From Blastocatellia bacterium AA13 (GTDB taxonomy: Bacteria; Acidobacteriota; Blastocatellia; UBA7656): a DNA stretch of 64,000 nt. The notes beneath the pieces are model-generated. The model made no database searches and had not been told where the DNA came from. It worked only from the letters and a program-made list of their open reading frames with translations. The DNA lies in NCBI GenBank assembly GCA_003222245.1, contig QHVH01000002.1, positions 168,908-232,907 on the forward strand, written 5' to 3'. Below are positions 51,860 to 61,486 of the stretch, in pieces; position 1 is the stretch's first letter, and each line of letters opens with the position of its first letter. The position numbers and the translations under genes were made by a program.

Positions 51860-52557
51860 TTTGGTTCCTTTCGCTTTGCGGGTTTCTTTTTGACAGCGCT
51901 CTTCTTTCCAAGCAGGCGCAGGAGTCCCGGCGTTGTCGCCTGACGGAGCCGATCCAGAATCCCTGTCCTTGCCTGATCGAAGGCCTGCCTGTTTTGAAAG
52001 AGGTTATAAGACCAGTTTGCTTCCTGAACTAATGCGTGGAGCTCAAACGCGAGCTGGCCCGTATCGGTCCGAGTATCGAGCTGGCCAAGAATCTGAGCGT
52101 GCCGGGCCTCGTTCTCTATCGTCTCGAGCCAGGATCGGGAGAGATCGGCTATAAGGTCTCGAACCTGTCCCGGCCGGCTGTCGAATTCGATGGCGCTCGC
52201 CATGAAAAAGCAGCCCCCGCGAAACACGCTCCGTCCGACATAAGCGAGCCACTCTTCGAGCATGGCGAGCAATCGGACGATTCCGCGCTCGCCCTGAAAC
52301 GCGGGATCGACTACTTCGCGAACAAAGATTTCACGGGCCTTGCCGATAACCGCCAACTGGAGCTCTTCCTTGGATCCGAAGTGGCCGAAGAGCCCGCTCT
52401 TACTCAGGTGAAGCTCATCGGCGAGCCTGCCGATGGTGAGTCCTTCCAATCCTTCGGCTGAAGCGATATGAACAGCGGCCTCGAGAATCTCCTGCCGCGT
52501 CTTTTCGCCCTTCGCCGCCTTATCCTTTTGCTTTCTGATATCTGCTATTGCTTTCAT
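51856..52557 (-). CDS. TetR/AcrR family transcriptional regulator
   Basis: Start at the ATG at 52557; 233 residues. The N-terminal TetR helix-turn-helix is clear: KTRQEILEAAVHIASAEGLE, then LTIGRLADELHLSKSGLFGH with FGSKEELQLAV. The C-terminal ligand domain is of the TetR_C type (FRGGCFFMASAIEFDSRPGQ). The Lys-rich C-terminal tail is unusual. A 14-bp perfect inverted repeat 26 bp upstream is a likely operator, implying autoregulation. It is coupled to the 147-residue protein downstream. Confidence 0.93.
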   Translation of the reverse strand: MKAIADIRKQKDKAAKGEKTRQEILEAAVHIASAEGLEGLTIGRLADELHLSKSGLFGHFGSKEELQLAVIGKAREIFVREVVDPAFQGERGIVRLLAMLEEWLAYVGRSVFRGGCFFMASAIEFDSRPGQVRDLIADLSRSWLETIENEARHAQILGQLDTRTDTGQLAFELHALVQEANWSYNLFQNRQAFDQARTGILDRLRQATTPGLLRLLGKKSAVKKKPAKRKEPK

Positions 52558-52582
52558 TTCATCCACTCGACCTGTTGTTGAG

Positions 52583-52622
52583 AGCACGATCGTTCGGTTT
52601 TTACTACACGAACGATCGTGCT
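52583..52622. promoter_or_regulatory. Inverted-repeat operator upstream of the TetR gene
   Basis: AGCACGATCGTTCG (52583-52596) and CGAACGATCGTGCT (52609-52622) are perfect inverted repeats with a 12-bp A/T-rich spacer that could also hold a -10 region. Each arm contains the smaller palindrome CGATCG. Position and symmetry fit a TetR dimer-pair operator. Confidence 0.75.
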
Positions 52623-52731
52623 GTCAACTGGGAACTTCGGACGGTGTTTGATTGGAGATTTATCACCATGCTGAATGTTGTGTTAATCTCTCCATCACCG
52701 CTGAACAGCCGTGATGCAAGGAGGTTAGACT

Positions 52732-53397
52732 ATGTCCAGGACTCTATTAGCTGTCATCATCATCGCATCGACACTCGCCGTTGCTTCGTGCGGCGCGTCG
52801 GCCGCCGCGGTTGCTATTCCCGATCCGGCAGTGGATGCGCCTCTGGCGAAAGCAAAGGGTGAACAATCGGCTGTAGTAGCGGGAGGGTGCTTCTGGGGAA
52901 TTCAAGCGGTCTTTCAACACGTGAAGGGCGTAGTCACCGCGACATCGGGTTATTCGGGCGGAGCGGAAAAGACGGCTCACTATGAAATCGTCAGCACTGG
53001 AAGCACGGGCCACGCCGAATCAGTCAAGATCGTCTACGATCCGTCGATAATCTCATATGGCCAGCTTCTGAAAGTGTTCTTTTCGGTTGCGCACGATCCC
53101 ACGGAATTGAATAGGCAAGGGCCCGATCACGGAACGCAATATCGATCGGCGATCTTCTTTTCGAGCGATGAACAGCAGCGAATCGCTAAAGCATATATCG
53201 ATCAGTTGAACGAAGCGAAGGTCTTCGATCATTCCATCGTCACGCAGGTAACCGAGCTCAAGGCGTTTTATGCGGCCGAGGGCTATCACCAGGACTACGT
53301 GACTCATCATCCTGACGAGGCTTACATCGTCTACAACGACTTGCCTAAGCTCGCCAATCTCCGCAAGCAGTTTCCCAAGCTATACGTGTCGAAGTAG
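52732..53397 (+). CDS. msrA: Peptide-methionine (S)-S-oxide reductase MsrA, lipoprotein form
   Basis: A 221-residue MsrA that reduces methionine-S-sulfoxide in proteins. The N-terminus has a lipobox (LAVASC, Cys20), so it is probably a periplasmic lipoprotein. The catalytic Cys53 lies in GGCFWGIQAVFQ. Other MsrA blocks are TSGYSGGAEKTAHYE, HAESVKIVYDPS and HDPTELNRQGPDHGTQYRSA. The end YHQDYVTHHPDEAYIVYND is conserved. A strong AAGGAGG site precedes it. No MsrB partner adjoins. Confidence 0.95.
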   Translation: MSRTLLAVIIIASTLAVASCGASAAAVAIPDPAVDAPLAKAKGEQSAVVAGGCFWGIQAVFQHVKGVVTATSGYSGGAEKTAHYEIVSTGSTGHAESVKIVYDPSIISYGQLLKVFFSVAHDPTELNRQGPDHGTQYRSAIFFSSDEQQRIAKAYIDQLNEAKVFDHSIVTQVTELKAFYAAEGYHQDYVTHHPDEAYIVYNDLPKLANLRKQFPKLYVSK

Positions 53398-53513
53398 AGT
53401 CGGGGCGTTGCGCGCCTACGTTTCATAACAGCATAGTTGGTTTTTGCGCAGCGCGCCAAAGAAGCGCGCCTATGTCGCGCCTTCAGCGCTAGCAGGGCAT
53501 CGGCAGTTAAAAC

Positions 53514-54092
53514 TCATATAACATCCTGAAGCGGAATCCTGGTCAGCGGCGTGTATATCGATCCTGCCGGATTCAGCTCGCTTCGCATCAGAACGATTTC
53601 ACGCACGACAAATCTCTCGGCGGAGAATCCGAACTCGGCCATCTGATCGATCAATTTTCCGCTGTTCTTTGTGGAACGAAGCCGCCCAATTGTCAGGTGA
53701 GGGTTGAAAGATTTTGTCTCTCTGGGAAAGCCGCTCTCCGCAAGCTCGCTTTCCATCCGTGCATGAAAAGTTTTAAGGGACCCTGTGGGTTCGTCGTTTA
53801 TGCCAACCCATAACACTTTTGGATTCCGCCGCGATGGAAAAGATCCGGTTGCTCCGATTTCTAACTCGAACGTACTCAACCCAACGCAGGCCCCTTCAAT
53901 GGCGGCGGAGATTCCGGCAATCCTATCGCGAGGCGTCTGTCCGATAAACTTCAGCGTCAGATGAATATTGGAAGGCTTGACCCAACTTACCTGGCAGTCG
54001 CTTTCTCGAAGGCGCTTCTGCAACCCTCCGATTCGCTCCCTGATGCCTTCGGGAATCTCTATCGCGATAAAGCTTCGAACATCTTCACTCAT
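53514..54092 (-). CDS. thpR: RNA 2',3'-cyclic phosphodiesterase
   Basis: A 192-residue 2H phosphoesterase. Both HxTx motifs are present: HLTLKFIG (His44) and HLTIGRLRS (near residue 130), with ~86 residues between. The opening RSFIAIEIPEGIRERI is typical of ThpR/LigT. It opens 2',3'-cyclic phosphates on RNA ends. It follows polyphosphate kinase on the opposite side of a short gap, read in the same direction. Confidence 0.94.
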   Translation of the reverse strand: MSEDVRSFIAIEIPEGIRERIGGLQKRLRESDCQVSWVKPSNIHLTLKFIGQTPRDRIAGISAAIEGACVGLSTFELEIGATGSFPSRRNPKVLWVGINDEPTGSLKTFHARMESELAESGFPRETKSFNPHLTIGRLRSTKNSGKLIDQMAEFGFSAERFVVREIVLMRSELNPAGSIYTPLTRIPLQDVI

Positions 54093-54179
54093 ATCGCGTG
54101 TTCCTCAGTTTGGTCCCGGGTAATCGGATTGATAAGCGATGCATTCATGTTCGCGCGGAATTCAACTTCAGGCCCACGT

Positions 54180-56303
54180 CTAGCCGCACGAATGGCTATC
54201 GCAGAAGGACGACTGTGCGTCGAACTCGGCATCGTGATCACCGCTCACGACGCGAGTGTAGGAGCCGTCCGAACTCAAACGCCGCGCTTTGACATTGTCC
54301 TTCAGATAGGAATCGAGCATCTCGGTCTTGACCCTCGCGCGCAGCTTCGGATCATCGATAGGCGCGATCAACTCGACCCTTCGCTCGAGGTTGCGAAGCA
54401 TCCAGTCCGCGCTGCCGATGTAGACCTCTTCATCGCCTCCATTCGCAAAGTAAAAGATCCTGCTGTGCTCAAGAAATCGCCCGACGATGCTGATGACTCT
54501 AATATTACTCGACAATCCCGACACTCCAGGTATCAACGTGCAAATTCCGCGAACTATCAGATCGATCTCGACTCCCGACTGTGACGCATAATAGAGCGCT
54601 CGTATGATCTTTGTGTCGGTCAGGCTGTTCAGTTTCGCTACGATGCGAGCGGGGCGCTGGGCCTTCTGATGCTCGACCTCGCGATCGATCATCGCCAACA
54701 AACGGTCGCGCAAATTCACCGGCGCAACAAGCAGCCTGCGGAATTCGGTCTGGCGCGAATAACCGGTCAGATAGTTGAATACATCCGAAACGTCCGCTGC
54801 TATCGCCTCATTGGTCGTTAACAGGCCGAGATCTTCATAGATTCGGGCGGTCGTAGGATTGTAGTTCCCGGTTCCGATGTGAACGTATCGACGGAGCAAT
54901 CCGTTCTCTCGCCGGACCACAAGCGCGATCTTGCAATGCGTTTTCAACCCCACGATCCCGTAGACGACGTGGACGCCGACCTGCTCCAGTTGTCTCGCCC
55001 AGCTTATGTTGTTCTCTTCGTCGAAGCGCGCCTTTAGCTCGACGAGGGCCGCTACCTGTTTGCCCTGCTCGGCGGCTTCCACCAACGAGTGTACGATCGG
55101 AGAGTCTTTTCCGGCGCGATACAGGGTCATCTTGATCGCGACAACCGATGGATCCGCGGCGGCGGCGGACACGAAATCTACTACACTCGAGAACGTGTCG
55201 TAAGGATGATGAAAAAGCACATCCTGCTTCTTCAGCACTTCGAAAATCGGTTCATCGGTCGACAGTGCGGCAGGATGAACCGGCATGAATACCTTATGCT
55301 TCAGGTCGGGGCGGTTCATTTTGTATACACTCGCGAAGTCGGGAATGTTGAGCGGGCCCGGTATCGTATAAACGTCATCCACCGACAAGCCCAGGGAGCC
55401 GGCGATGTAACGCACCATCTCACCGGGCATCGACGCGGCAACCTCGAGGCGAACATACGCGCCGAACCGCCTGCGCCGCAATTGTTCCTCCATCATCCTG
55501 AGGAGGTCGCCCGCTTCTTCCTCTTTCATCTCGATGTCGGCGTCTCGGGTCACTCGAAAGGCGTGACACTGGCCGGCGTTCATTCCCGGAAACAAAGTTT
55601 CTATATGCGCCGCAATAAGCTCTTCCAGCAGCGTGAAGTTCGTGTCCGATTTGCCGATTGGAACAAGCCTGGGAACGATGGGCGGCACTTTCACGCGGGC
55701 AAATCGGCCGCCGGACTCGCCGCCCGGACCCATATCCACCATCACTCCGAGATTGAGACTCAAGTTTGAGATGTATGGAAAAGGATGTCCGCGGTCGACC
55801 GCAAGGGGCGTAAGCACGGGAAAAACACTCTCGATAAAGTACGTGTTGAGCTCTCGCCTTTCTCTATCCGATAACCCGCGATATGGAGTGATGATTATGC
55901 CGTTCGAAGCCATGCCCGGGAGAACTTCATCATTGAGACAGCGGACTTGCTCTTCGAGCATCGGACGAAGTTTTTCATTGATCGCCTTGAGCTGCGCGGC
56001 TGGAAGCATTCCATCCGGCGATAGCTCGCTCACGCCGGCCTCCATCTGCTGCTTCAGGCCCGAGACGCGGATCATGAAAAACTCGTCCAGATTACTTGAA
56101 AATATCGACAGAAAATTGAGCCGCTCGAGAAGCGGCTGTCTTCGGTCGAGGCCTTCTTCGAGCACGCGCCTGTTGAACTCGAGCCAGCTCAGTTCTCTAT
56201 TGAACAGGAGTTGAGTTTGAAGAAACAGGGTCTTCGGCAGCGTGATGTTCTTGACTTCGGCTTCTTGATTTAATTGACGAGGCTTGTTCGCGGATTCGGT
56301 CAT
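54180..56303 (-). CDS. ppk1: Polyphosphate kinase 1
   Basis: A 707-residue enzyme that makes polyphosphate from ATP. The N-terminal domain starts with the conserved [19 protein letters not shown]. Catalytic features are intact: [20 protein letters not shown] holds the autophosphorylated His, and [20 protein letters not shown] and [20 protein letters not shown] are the ATP/phosphate-binding blocks. The end [18 protein letters not shown] is also conserved. The C-terminus is intact. The gene is followed by thpR. Confidence 0.97.
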   Translation of the reverse strand: MTESANKPRQLNQEAEVKNITLPKTLFLQTQLLFNRELSWLEFNRRVLEEGLDRRQPLLERLNFLSIFSSNLDEFFMIRVSGLKQQMEAGVSELSPDGMLPAAQLKAINEKLRPMLEEQVRCLNDEVLPGMASNGIIITPYRGLSDRERRELNTYFIESVFPVLTPLAVDRGHPFPYISNLSLNLGVMVDMGPGGESGGRFARVKVPPIVPRLVPIGKSDTNFTLLEELIAAHIETLFPGMNAGQCHAFRVTRDADIEMKEEEAGDLLRMMEEQLRRRRFGAYVRLEVAASMPGEMVRYIAGSLGLSVDDVYTIPGPLNIPDFASVYKMNRPDLKHKVFMPVHPAALSTDEPIFEVLKKQDVLFHHPYDTFSSVVDFVSAAAADPSVVAIKMTLYRAGKDSPIVHSLVEAAEQGKQVAALVELKARFDEENNISWARQLEQVGVHVVYGIVGLKTHCKIALVVRRENGLLRRYVHIGTGNYNPTTARIYEDLGLLTTNEAIAADVSDVFNYLTGYSRQTEFRRLLVAPVNLRDRLLAMIDREVEHQKAQRPARIVAKLNSLTDTKIIRALYYASQSGVEIDLIVRGICTLIPGVSGLSSNIRVISIVGRFLEHSRIFYFANGGDEEVYIGSADWMLRNLERRVELIAPIDDPKLRARVKTEMLDSYLKDNVKARRLSSDGSYTRVVSGDHDAEFDAQSSFCDSHSCG

Positions 56304-56399
56304 GCATCTCCGTATCGAAGTTTCGCTGTATCGAGGTTCGCTTGTGCTTGATACGGGAGTATAGCAAGCCGCTTCACGGCGCTCTAGCAGGCATTCAAA

Positions 56400-57330
56400 A
56401 ACGCTTCAAAAACGCCTGTACGATCGAGCTCTGAGAACGGGATTCACGGGTTTCCCTGCCGCAAGTAGGGCGCAAGCAAATAATAAGTGGAGTACATCGC
56501 GCCGTCCCGCCAATAGGCTCCCAGTTTCCGCGCTCGTCCAGTCTCTGCTGAATGAACTCGACCGCTTTTTTGATTGTCTTATCGTCCGCATCCCACAAGG
56601 CCGGTACGAATTACCTGATCCGATTTAAAGCTCGGGGAGAGGTGCTCGGTGTAGTCCGCATGCCTGTGAACTGCATTCCGCCTTCCAGCTTAATCTCCGT
56701 ATAATCGATGTAGCCCAGGTTCGCGGTGCGCCAGAAGTCCGTCATCTTAATGACATGCCCCCACCTTCTGTTCAGGCGCAGGCAAATCTGAGACGTTTAA
56801 CTCAGCTTCAATCACTCGCGCGCCTCCGCTCCAGTCACCGTTGAAGAACTGAGCTTGAGCATCGGCGTTGCGATCAATTATTCGGAACTGATTTGTGCCG
56901 AGGAATGCAGGCACGCTCTTCTTCACGAACTCTTCATAAGGCTGCCAGTCCGCGGGCGCTCCAATCTTTACTCGATCCCAGAGGAAATTGTGTTCGCGAA
57001 CATAAGGCCGCATAGGCAACCGAACCCTCAGAGTGGTTGCATCGGAAACAGTGATCCTGATGTTGCAGGCAGACACCGCCACTTCCAGAGGCAGGCCCCA
57101 GAAATAGACCAGACGGGTTGATGCGATCATTGCCGAAGATAACTGGCTGGCTCAACGCCAGACTACCGGCTATGGCCAGAGCCGCAATGAATTGCCGTCG
57201 CGGAATATTGAATTCTCGCGTTGTCTCCGATGAAGACCCGGCACGGATCGCGAGGGGCAATAGGAAATAAGCCGCGATAAGAAAGAATATATGAGGCAGA
57301 CGTGCGCTCAATAAATGAGTCTGGGCTAAA
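56400..57330 (-). pseudogene. Decayed gene with frameshifts, family not identified
   Basis: Several minus-strand fragments line up in order. A signal-like segment RRQFIAALAIAGSLALSQPV near 57200 is followed by YVREHNFLWDRVKIGAPADW and FRIIDRNADAQAQFFNGDWS (56760-57000). Then come MTDFWRTANLGYIDYTEIKL (56747 down), WDADDKTIKKAVEFIQQRLD and, one frame over, AYWRDGAMYSTYYLLAPYLR ending QGNP and a stop near 56450. No single frame spans them, so at least three frame changes are needed. The family is not recognised. Confidence 0.6.
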
Positions 57331-57426
57331 GAAAGGCCTAGCCTCCGCCCACACCTGGCATACAAAAAATGACAGGTGACAAGTGATGGGTGACCTGACC
57401 AACAAGGGTGACGATCCAGAAGTGAC

Positions 57427-58416
57427 TCACAATAGACTCGAGTTCCGGAGAAAGCACTGAGGGTGATTGCACAGCTTGTATAGGTAATAGACAACCGCGC
57501 ATACGAGAATTACGAGTGCCAGTAAATAGATCGCTTGGATTAGTCGCATCGGAGGTCTTGTCCATTTCACTTCGAGTTGCTCATAGACAGGTTTCAGCGC
57601 GAGCTTAAACGTAGCCGCGAACAAATTCCAGAACGTTTGCCTAAACCACATTATCTTGAACATCCGCAAGCGCGGAGTCCAATCTGGCTCGAAGTAGACT
57701 ATGCCTCCTTTCTTCTTGAACTTCTTATACTCGGGCAACTGACAAGGCAGGCTCTCGGCCATGTTTTGGCGAAAACGCACATATTCGGCCCCTTTTTTGT
57801 CTCCGGTGATCAAAAACACGAGTTGTTCGGGCCGAACCCTCCTTATAGCCTCTCTTGCTTCCCATAAGAACCCTGGCGAGTCGCTGACCCTCATGATAAC
57901 CAGCCGTGCCTTCGACATCGCTTCACAAACCGCGCCGTGCCAGGTCTCCCGGTCAGCCTTCAGACGGAAGGCTCCAGCAGCCGATGGATGGCTGTCTGGC
58001 TCGGCAAACGCGACAAACGGACCAATGTCAAATAATACCGATTTCATCTCTTGCTCGATGGACTGCAGTACGATGGCTCGCGCGTTCATATTGTCTTCGC
58101 GAAAAGAGCGCAGGTACAAAACTGGAGGACGTTTATCGTTCCTAATCAGTTCTTCAACCTGCAGGGAAGCGAGCCTTTGCCGACTGCGGTACTTGTTACT
58201 GAGTATTGGCGCAAGTTTGAGGAGCGCCAAGTCCAGCGAGAAAGCTATTAGAAGCAGGGGCAGGCCTACTGCCTTCCCGTTGGCCACCATGATCATTAAT
58301 CCCAAAAGAGAACCAACGAAACCGAGAGCAAGAATCGTGAGACACAACAACTCCCACGTGAAGCCAGGGTCGGATGGCAGTGCCGTCTTCTGGAGCTCTG
58401 AACACTCCCTGGTCAT
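57427..58416 (-). CDS. Membrane protein with TIR-like domain (paralogue 2)
   Basis: A 329-residue protein with two N-terminal TM helices (WELLCLTILALGFVGSLLGL and ANGKAVGLPLLLIAFSLDLA) and one near the C-terminus (LIQAIYLLALVILVCAVVYY). Between them is an alpha/beta domain: VLYLRSFREDNMNARAIVLQ, then GPFVAFAEPDSHP, then MSKARLVIMRVSDSPGFLWE (Glu before AREAIRR) and EQLVFLITGDKKG. The strand-helix order and the Trp-Glu step resemble TIR NADase domains, but this is inference. Its start overlaps the stop of paralogue 1 by four bases. Confidence 0.72.
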   Translation of the reverse strand: MTRECSELQKTALPSDPGFTWELLCLTILALGFVGSLLGLMIMVANGKAVGLPLLLIAFSLDLALLKLAPILSNKYRSRQRLASLQVEELIRNDKRPPVLYLRSFREDNMNARAIVLQSIEQEMKSVLFDIGPFVAFAEPDSHPSAAGAFRLKADRETWHGAVCEAMSKARLVIMRVSDSPGFLWEAREAIRRVRPEQLVFLITGDKKGAEYVRFRQNMAESLPCQLPEYKKFKKKGGIVYFEPDWTPRLRMFKIMWFRQTFWNLFAATFKLALKPVYEQLEVKWTRPPMRLIQAIYLLALVILVCAVVYYLYKLCNHPQCFLRNSSLL

Positions 58417-59489
58417 GCAATCCTAAAAAAGACGGCGAGTAGATATAGCGCGAATGCTATAAGAACTCTGACGACGGAGATGAGTACAACCACTGCGACG
58501 AAGCCCGCGATGAGCGTCATCATTAGCCCTATGCCGGCACTGATGACCCGCTCATCAAGAGTCTCACGCTTCACGGGGATCGCTATTTTGAGCTCATCAA
58601 GGACAGGCCGTAACCTGTCGATAGTGACATCTCCCGAACGCGTGACCGCCTGCCTGATCCAGGCCGCAGGACCATTCTCCTCATTCAGCAGTCGCGCATT
58701 CCAGGAGGCATCGAAGATCAGGTATCGGTTCTTGCCGATATCCTCCGGCAGCTTCGCCGGGCATCTCTGTTCAACGAAGGCTCGAAAGTCCCGGTAGGCC
58801 TTATCTCTCCTGCGCTGAGCGCCTCGGAATCCAAGATAAAAAAGAATTCGATGCGGTGATTCCGTCCGAAGGACCTCTTCCATCTCCCACCTGATACTCT
58901 CTCCATTGCCCGGTCTCACGATTATGAGCCGGGCTCTCTCGATGTAGCTCGCAACCCGCTCCGGCCAATCGTTTCCCGCGTAAATTCGCGAAGCTCCTAT
59001 CGGGCGTAGCCATTCCGTCGGCCGACCGAAGGCGATGAATTCGCCTAACCGTTCGAGCGCGTCTTTGAATGACTGTTCCTTGCTGATCGTGATGACTTGG
59101 GGTGCAAAGCTAAGAGGCCACCAGATTCCATTGAGCAGCCCGGCATAGGAAAGAATTCCAGGCGAGGCGCCTGCAGCCAGTTGGAAGATGGCTCTCGCGT
59201 CTAGTTCGAACGGCCGCAAATAGAGAAACAGCATTTTCGGGGACTCTTTCATCCCGCCTTCAATTCGCCGCGCCGGATCTGAGCCAAAGATCATCGGCCA
59301 CAAAAAGAATAGGATTCCGCCAGTGGACGCAAGAAGAGGGAAGCACCACAACGGAATTCCCTTCAAGTGAAGACCAAATATTCCCCACTTCGTGGCGTAT
59401 GGACCTTCGGCGCCGGCCAGTATGATCAGAATCGAAGTGCCTCTAACGAAACCGGCCTTTGTGACATTCCGAAAGATTTTTCCGGCCAT
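58413..59489 (-). CDS. Membrane protein with TIR-like domain (paralogue 1)
   Basis: A 358-residue protein of the same family as its downstream neighbour. It has two N-terminal TM helices (GTSILIILAGAEG, GIPLWCFPLLASTGGILFFL) and a C-terminal TM bundle (LIAGFVAVVVLISVVRVLIA). The central domain matches paralogue 2: LFLYLRPFELDARAIFQLAA, GEFIAFGRPTEWLRPIGASR, IERARLIIVRPGNGESIRWE with Glu in RWEMEEVL, and HRILFYLGF. It lies 126 bp after the caspase-like gene on the same strand. A role as effector or pore in the same system is plausible. Confidence 0.75.
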   Translation of the reverse strand: MAGKIFRNVTKAGFVRGTSILIILAGAEGPYATKWGIFGLHLKGIPLWCFPLLASTGGILFFLWPMIFGSDPARRIEGGMKESPKMLFLYLRPFELDARAIFQLAAGASPGILSYAGLLNGIWWPLSFAPQVITISKEQSFKDALERLGEFIAFGRPTEWLRPIGASRIYAGNDWPERVASYIERARLIIVRPGNGESIRWEMEEVLRTESPHRILFYLGFRGAQRRRDKAYRDFRAFVEQRCPAKLPEDIGKNRYLIFDASWNARLLNEENGPAAWIRQAVTRSGDVTIDRLRPVLDELKIAIPVKRETLDERVISAGIGLMMTLIAGFVAVVVLISVVRVLIAFALYLLAVFFRIA

Positions 59490-59615
59490 CGACGACCTCA
59501 GATGTCGGTGGATAACGATTGATTCACGACTCGTTCGCAGCAGTGTAGGGCCAACTTCAGCGCGCTGTATGAGGTAAGAGCAGGATGTACACCGCTCCGA
59601 TGGTTCACCAAATTC

Positions 59616-60578
59616 TCAAAACTGCCCCTTTTTAGCCATCAACCAATACAGTTTGCCGAGCGGCGTTAACCTGCATTTCTTTTTTTGCATCGCGGCGAAA
59701 TAAAGATGGTCAGCGCCGACTGGTTCCAACAGCTTCGCGGATCGAAACCTCTGAAGAATGGCAAAAGTGGCTTCATTATCAGGATGACCTGGTTTTGCCG
59801 ACGGTTCGTACGATGGGTCCAGGCGGAGCAACCCGTCTTGCTCAGGGAATATCTCCGGCAGACGGCGCAGTTCCGCAATCGGAACCCAGGGAGCACAACG
59901 GCGAAGCTCGTGGAGCCGATCGACACTGGTCTTAAACGTCGGGCGCTGACCCCAGGCTCCGAACGACTCCGACAGATACCCGAAGATATTCGCGATCGTG
60001 ACTTTACCCATCACGTCAGCCGCTCCTCCGTCGAGCGCACCGCAGAGATAGCTCGAAAAGAGTCCCCGGCCCTCCTTGGTCTCCGCAGCCGACTGGTCCT
60101 TGCGGCAGGCGGAAAGAATGGACAGGCCGTTACGCAGAGCAGAAACATTACCGCCAAGCTGGGGAAGCCCAGCCGCTCCTCCGGCATAACAGCAGTCCAG
60201 GATGATCACGACCTCCTGTGCCGTCGAATCGCGAACAGTCCCAAGAATGCTGGAAAGTGTTATGCCAAGCTCAGGGCTTTTTCCGTCTTGCGTGGCGATC
60301 GCCACATCCGAGTCGCTGCCCTCACCGTGGCCCGCGTAATATAGGAGTGCAACATCGGCGCCTGGCGCAAACAACGCTTTAATGTCGTTCAGCAAACTGT
60401 GACGATCTACGCGATCAGCCGCCGATGTTCTCACCTCACAGTGGAAATTGCGCAAATTGTCTTCATTTCTTGCAAGCAGTGGAAAGAGCGCATTCACGTC
60501 GTTGACGCAGCCGCGAAGAGGGGGCATACAATCGTACTGATCAATACCAACTAACAAGGCTCGCTTTATCATTTCCAT
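59616..60578 (-). CDS. Caspase-like (C14/metacaspase) protease
   Basis: A 320-residue protein with a clear N-terminal caspase domain: RALLVGIDQYDCMPPLRGCV opens strand 1, the catalytic His84 is in LLYYAGHGEGSD and the catalytic Cys130 is in IILDCCYAGGAAG. The dyad is intact. A later SILSACRKDQSAAETKEGRG and SSYLCGALDG are typical substrate-pocket blocks. The C-terminal ~90 residues form a small extra domain with basic helices (SAKLLEPVGADHLYFAAMQK). No signal peptide is seen. Bacterial caspases often act in anti-phage abortive infection. Confidence 0.92.
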   Translation of the reverse strand: MEMIKRALLVGIDQYDCMPPLRGCVNDVNALFPLLARNEDNLRNFHCEVRTSAADRVDRHSLLNDIKALFAPGADVALLYYAGHGEGSDSDVAIATQDGKSPELGITLSSILGTVRDSTAQEVVIILDCCYAGGAAGLPQLGGNVSALRNGLSILSACRKDQSAAETKEGRGLFSSYLCGALDGGAADVMGKVTIANIFGYLSESFGAWGQRPTFKTSVDRLHELRRCAPWVPIAELRRLPEIFPEQDGLLRLDPSYEPSAKPGHPDNEATFAILQRFRSAKLLEPVGADHLYFAAMQKKKCRLTPLGKLYWLMAKKGQF

Positions 60579-61064
60579 AGGACCTCTAATGCGCCGGCGG
60601 CGATCGGCCGCTCATGTGGCAGAGCAACCTACCAGTCAAAAGCCGATCCGCGAATGTCACCTGTCTCTTTGCCGTCATCGACACTGCCCGAGCTGGCGAC
60701 GTTTAGCCACTCAAGCTCCGCACAGGTGCGTTCAGCAAAGAATCCTTCAGCAACTAGCCATGAGTGACTATAAGCTGGCGAAAATTACAAAGGATGCTCA
60801 CTTTTTTGGGGAGATAACCTGCATTCTTTTAGGGCCGTAATGCACAAACTCGCGCGAAGGAGAAGGGCCGGCACCCTCGCTCCGAGAGCGTGTGAAAGAA
60901 TTTTTCAATCCGTCTGTAATAATCCTGTCTGAAAAGTCACCTCTGTACAGGAAACGATTTGAACGCATTCGGAGCGTTTCCGGGAATCCCGCTGCCGCGG
61001 AAATCGCGACAGCGATTCCCTTACCGTTCCCCTATCTCTGGTAGACAAGAGGAGCTTAAAAGGA
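60579..61064. other. Intergenic region between divergent caspase and TIR units
   Basis: No convincing gene; open frames here lack a ribosome-binding site and have unlike codon use. The region must hold the promoter of the caspase unit. Confidence 0.45.
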
Positions 61065-61415
61065 ATGGTCACTTTCAAAAGAGGATCTGCTGGACCGTTC
61101 AGCCCGTCGTTAGGTTGGAGGCGGCGATGCAGTCCCGGCTCACTTGTGGAGATCTCCGACGGTTTTGCCGGAAGCGATCTTGAAGCTGCCGTTGGGGAGG
61201 TAACGAAGGAGGCAATCTTAAAAGGAGACAACGCCATCGATCACGGTTTCTGGAGAAAGGTCTTTACCAACACCGTTCCGCTGTCCAAGACAAATCCGGA
61301 AGCGATCGACGCAATAAGGTCGTGGGGAAGAGAGCGCGCGGTTCCTGCTTCCGGTGTGTCCCCATCAGCGGCTGATGCGTCACAGCCGCGCGCGCGGCGG
61401 GCGGTACTTGTGTGA
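61065..61415 (+). pseudogene. Remnant resembling the C-terminal lid of an AAA+ ATPase
   Basis: Residues after about 27 read SLVEISDGFAGSDLEAAVGE, then VTKEAILKGDNAIDHGFWRK, which looks like the helical lid domain of AAA+ ATPases (FtsH/spastin-like). The Walker motifs are missing, and the first 25 residues are Arg/Ser-rich and unrelated. A start at 61065 lacks homologous sequence upstream. I read it as the tail of a degraded or rearranged ATPase gene next to the TIR unit. Confidence 0.4.
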
Positions 61416-61486
61416 GTGGCGCCTTTGGTTCTGCTCCTTTCATTAAGTCCTGGGTTTTTTACGCGACTAACATGGGAGTTGCATAA

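Noticed and set aside
60589..60840. An 83-codon frame upstream of the caspase gene
   Set aside because: Arg/His/Cys-rich low-quality sequence, no ribosome-binding site, and in the likely promoter region of a divergent gene.
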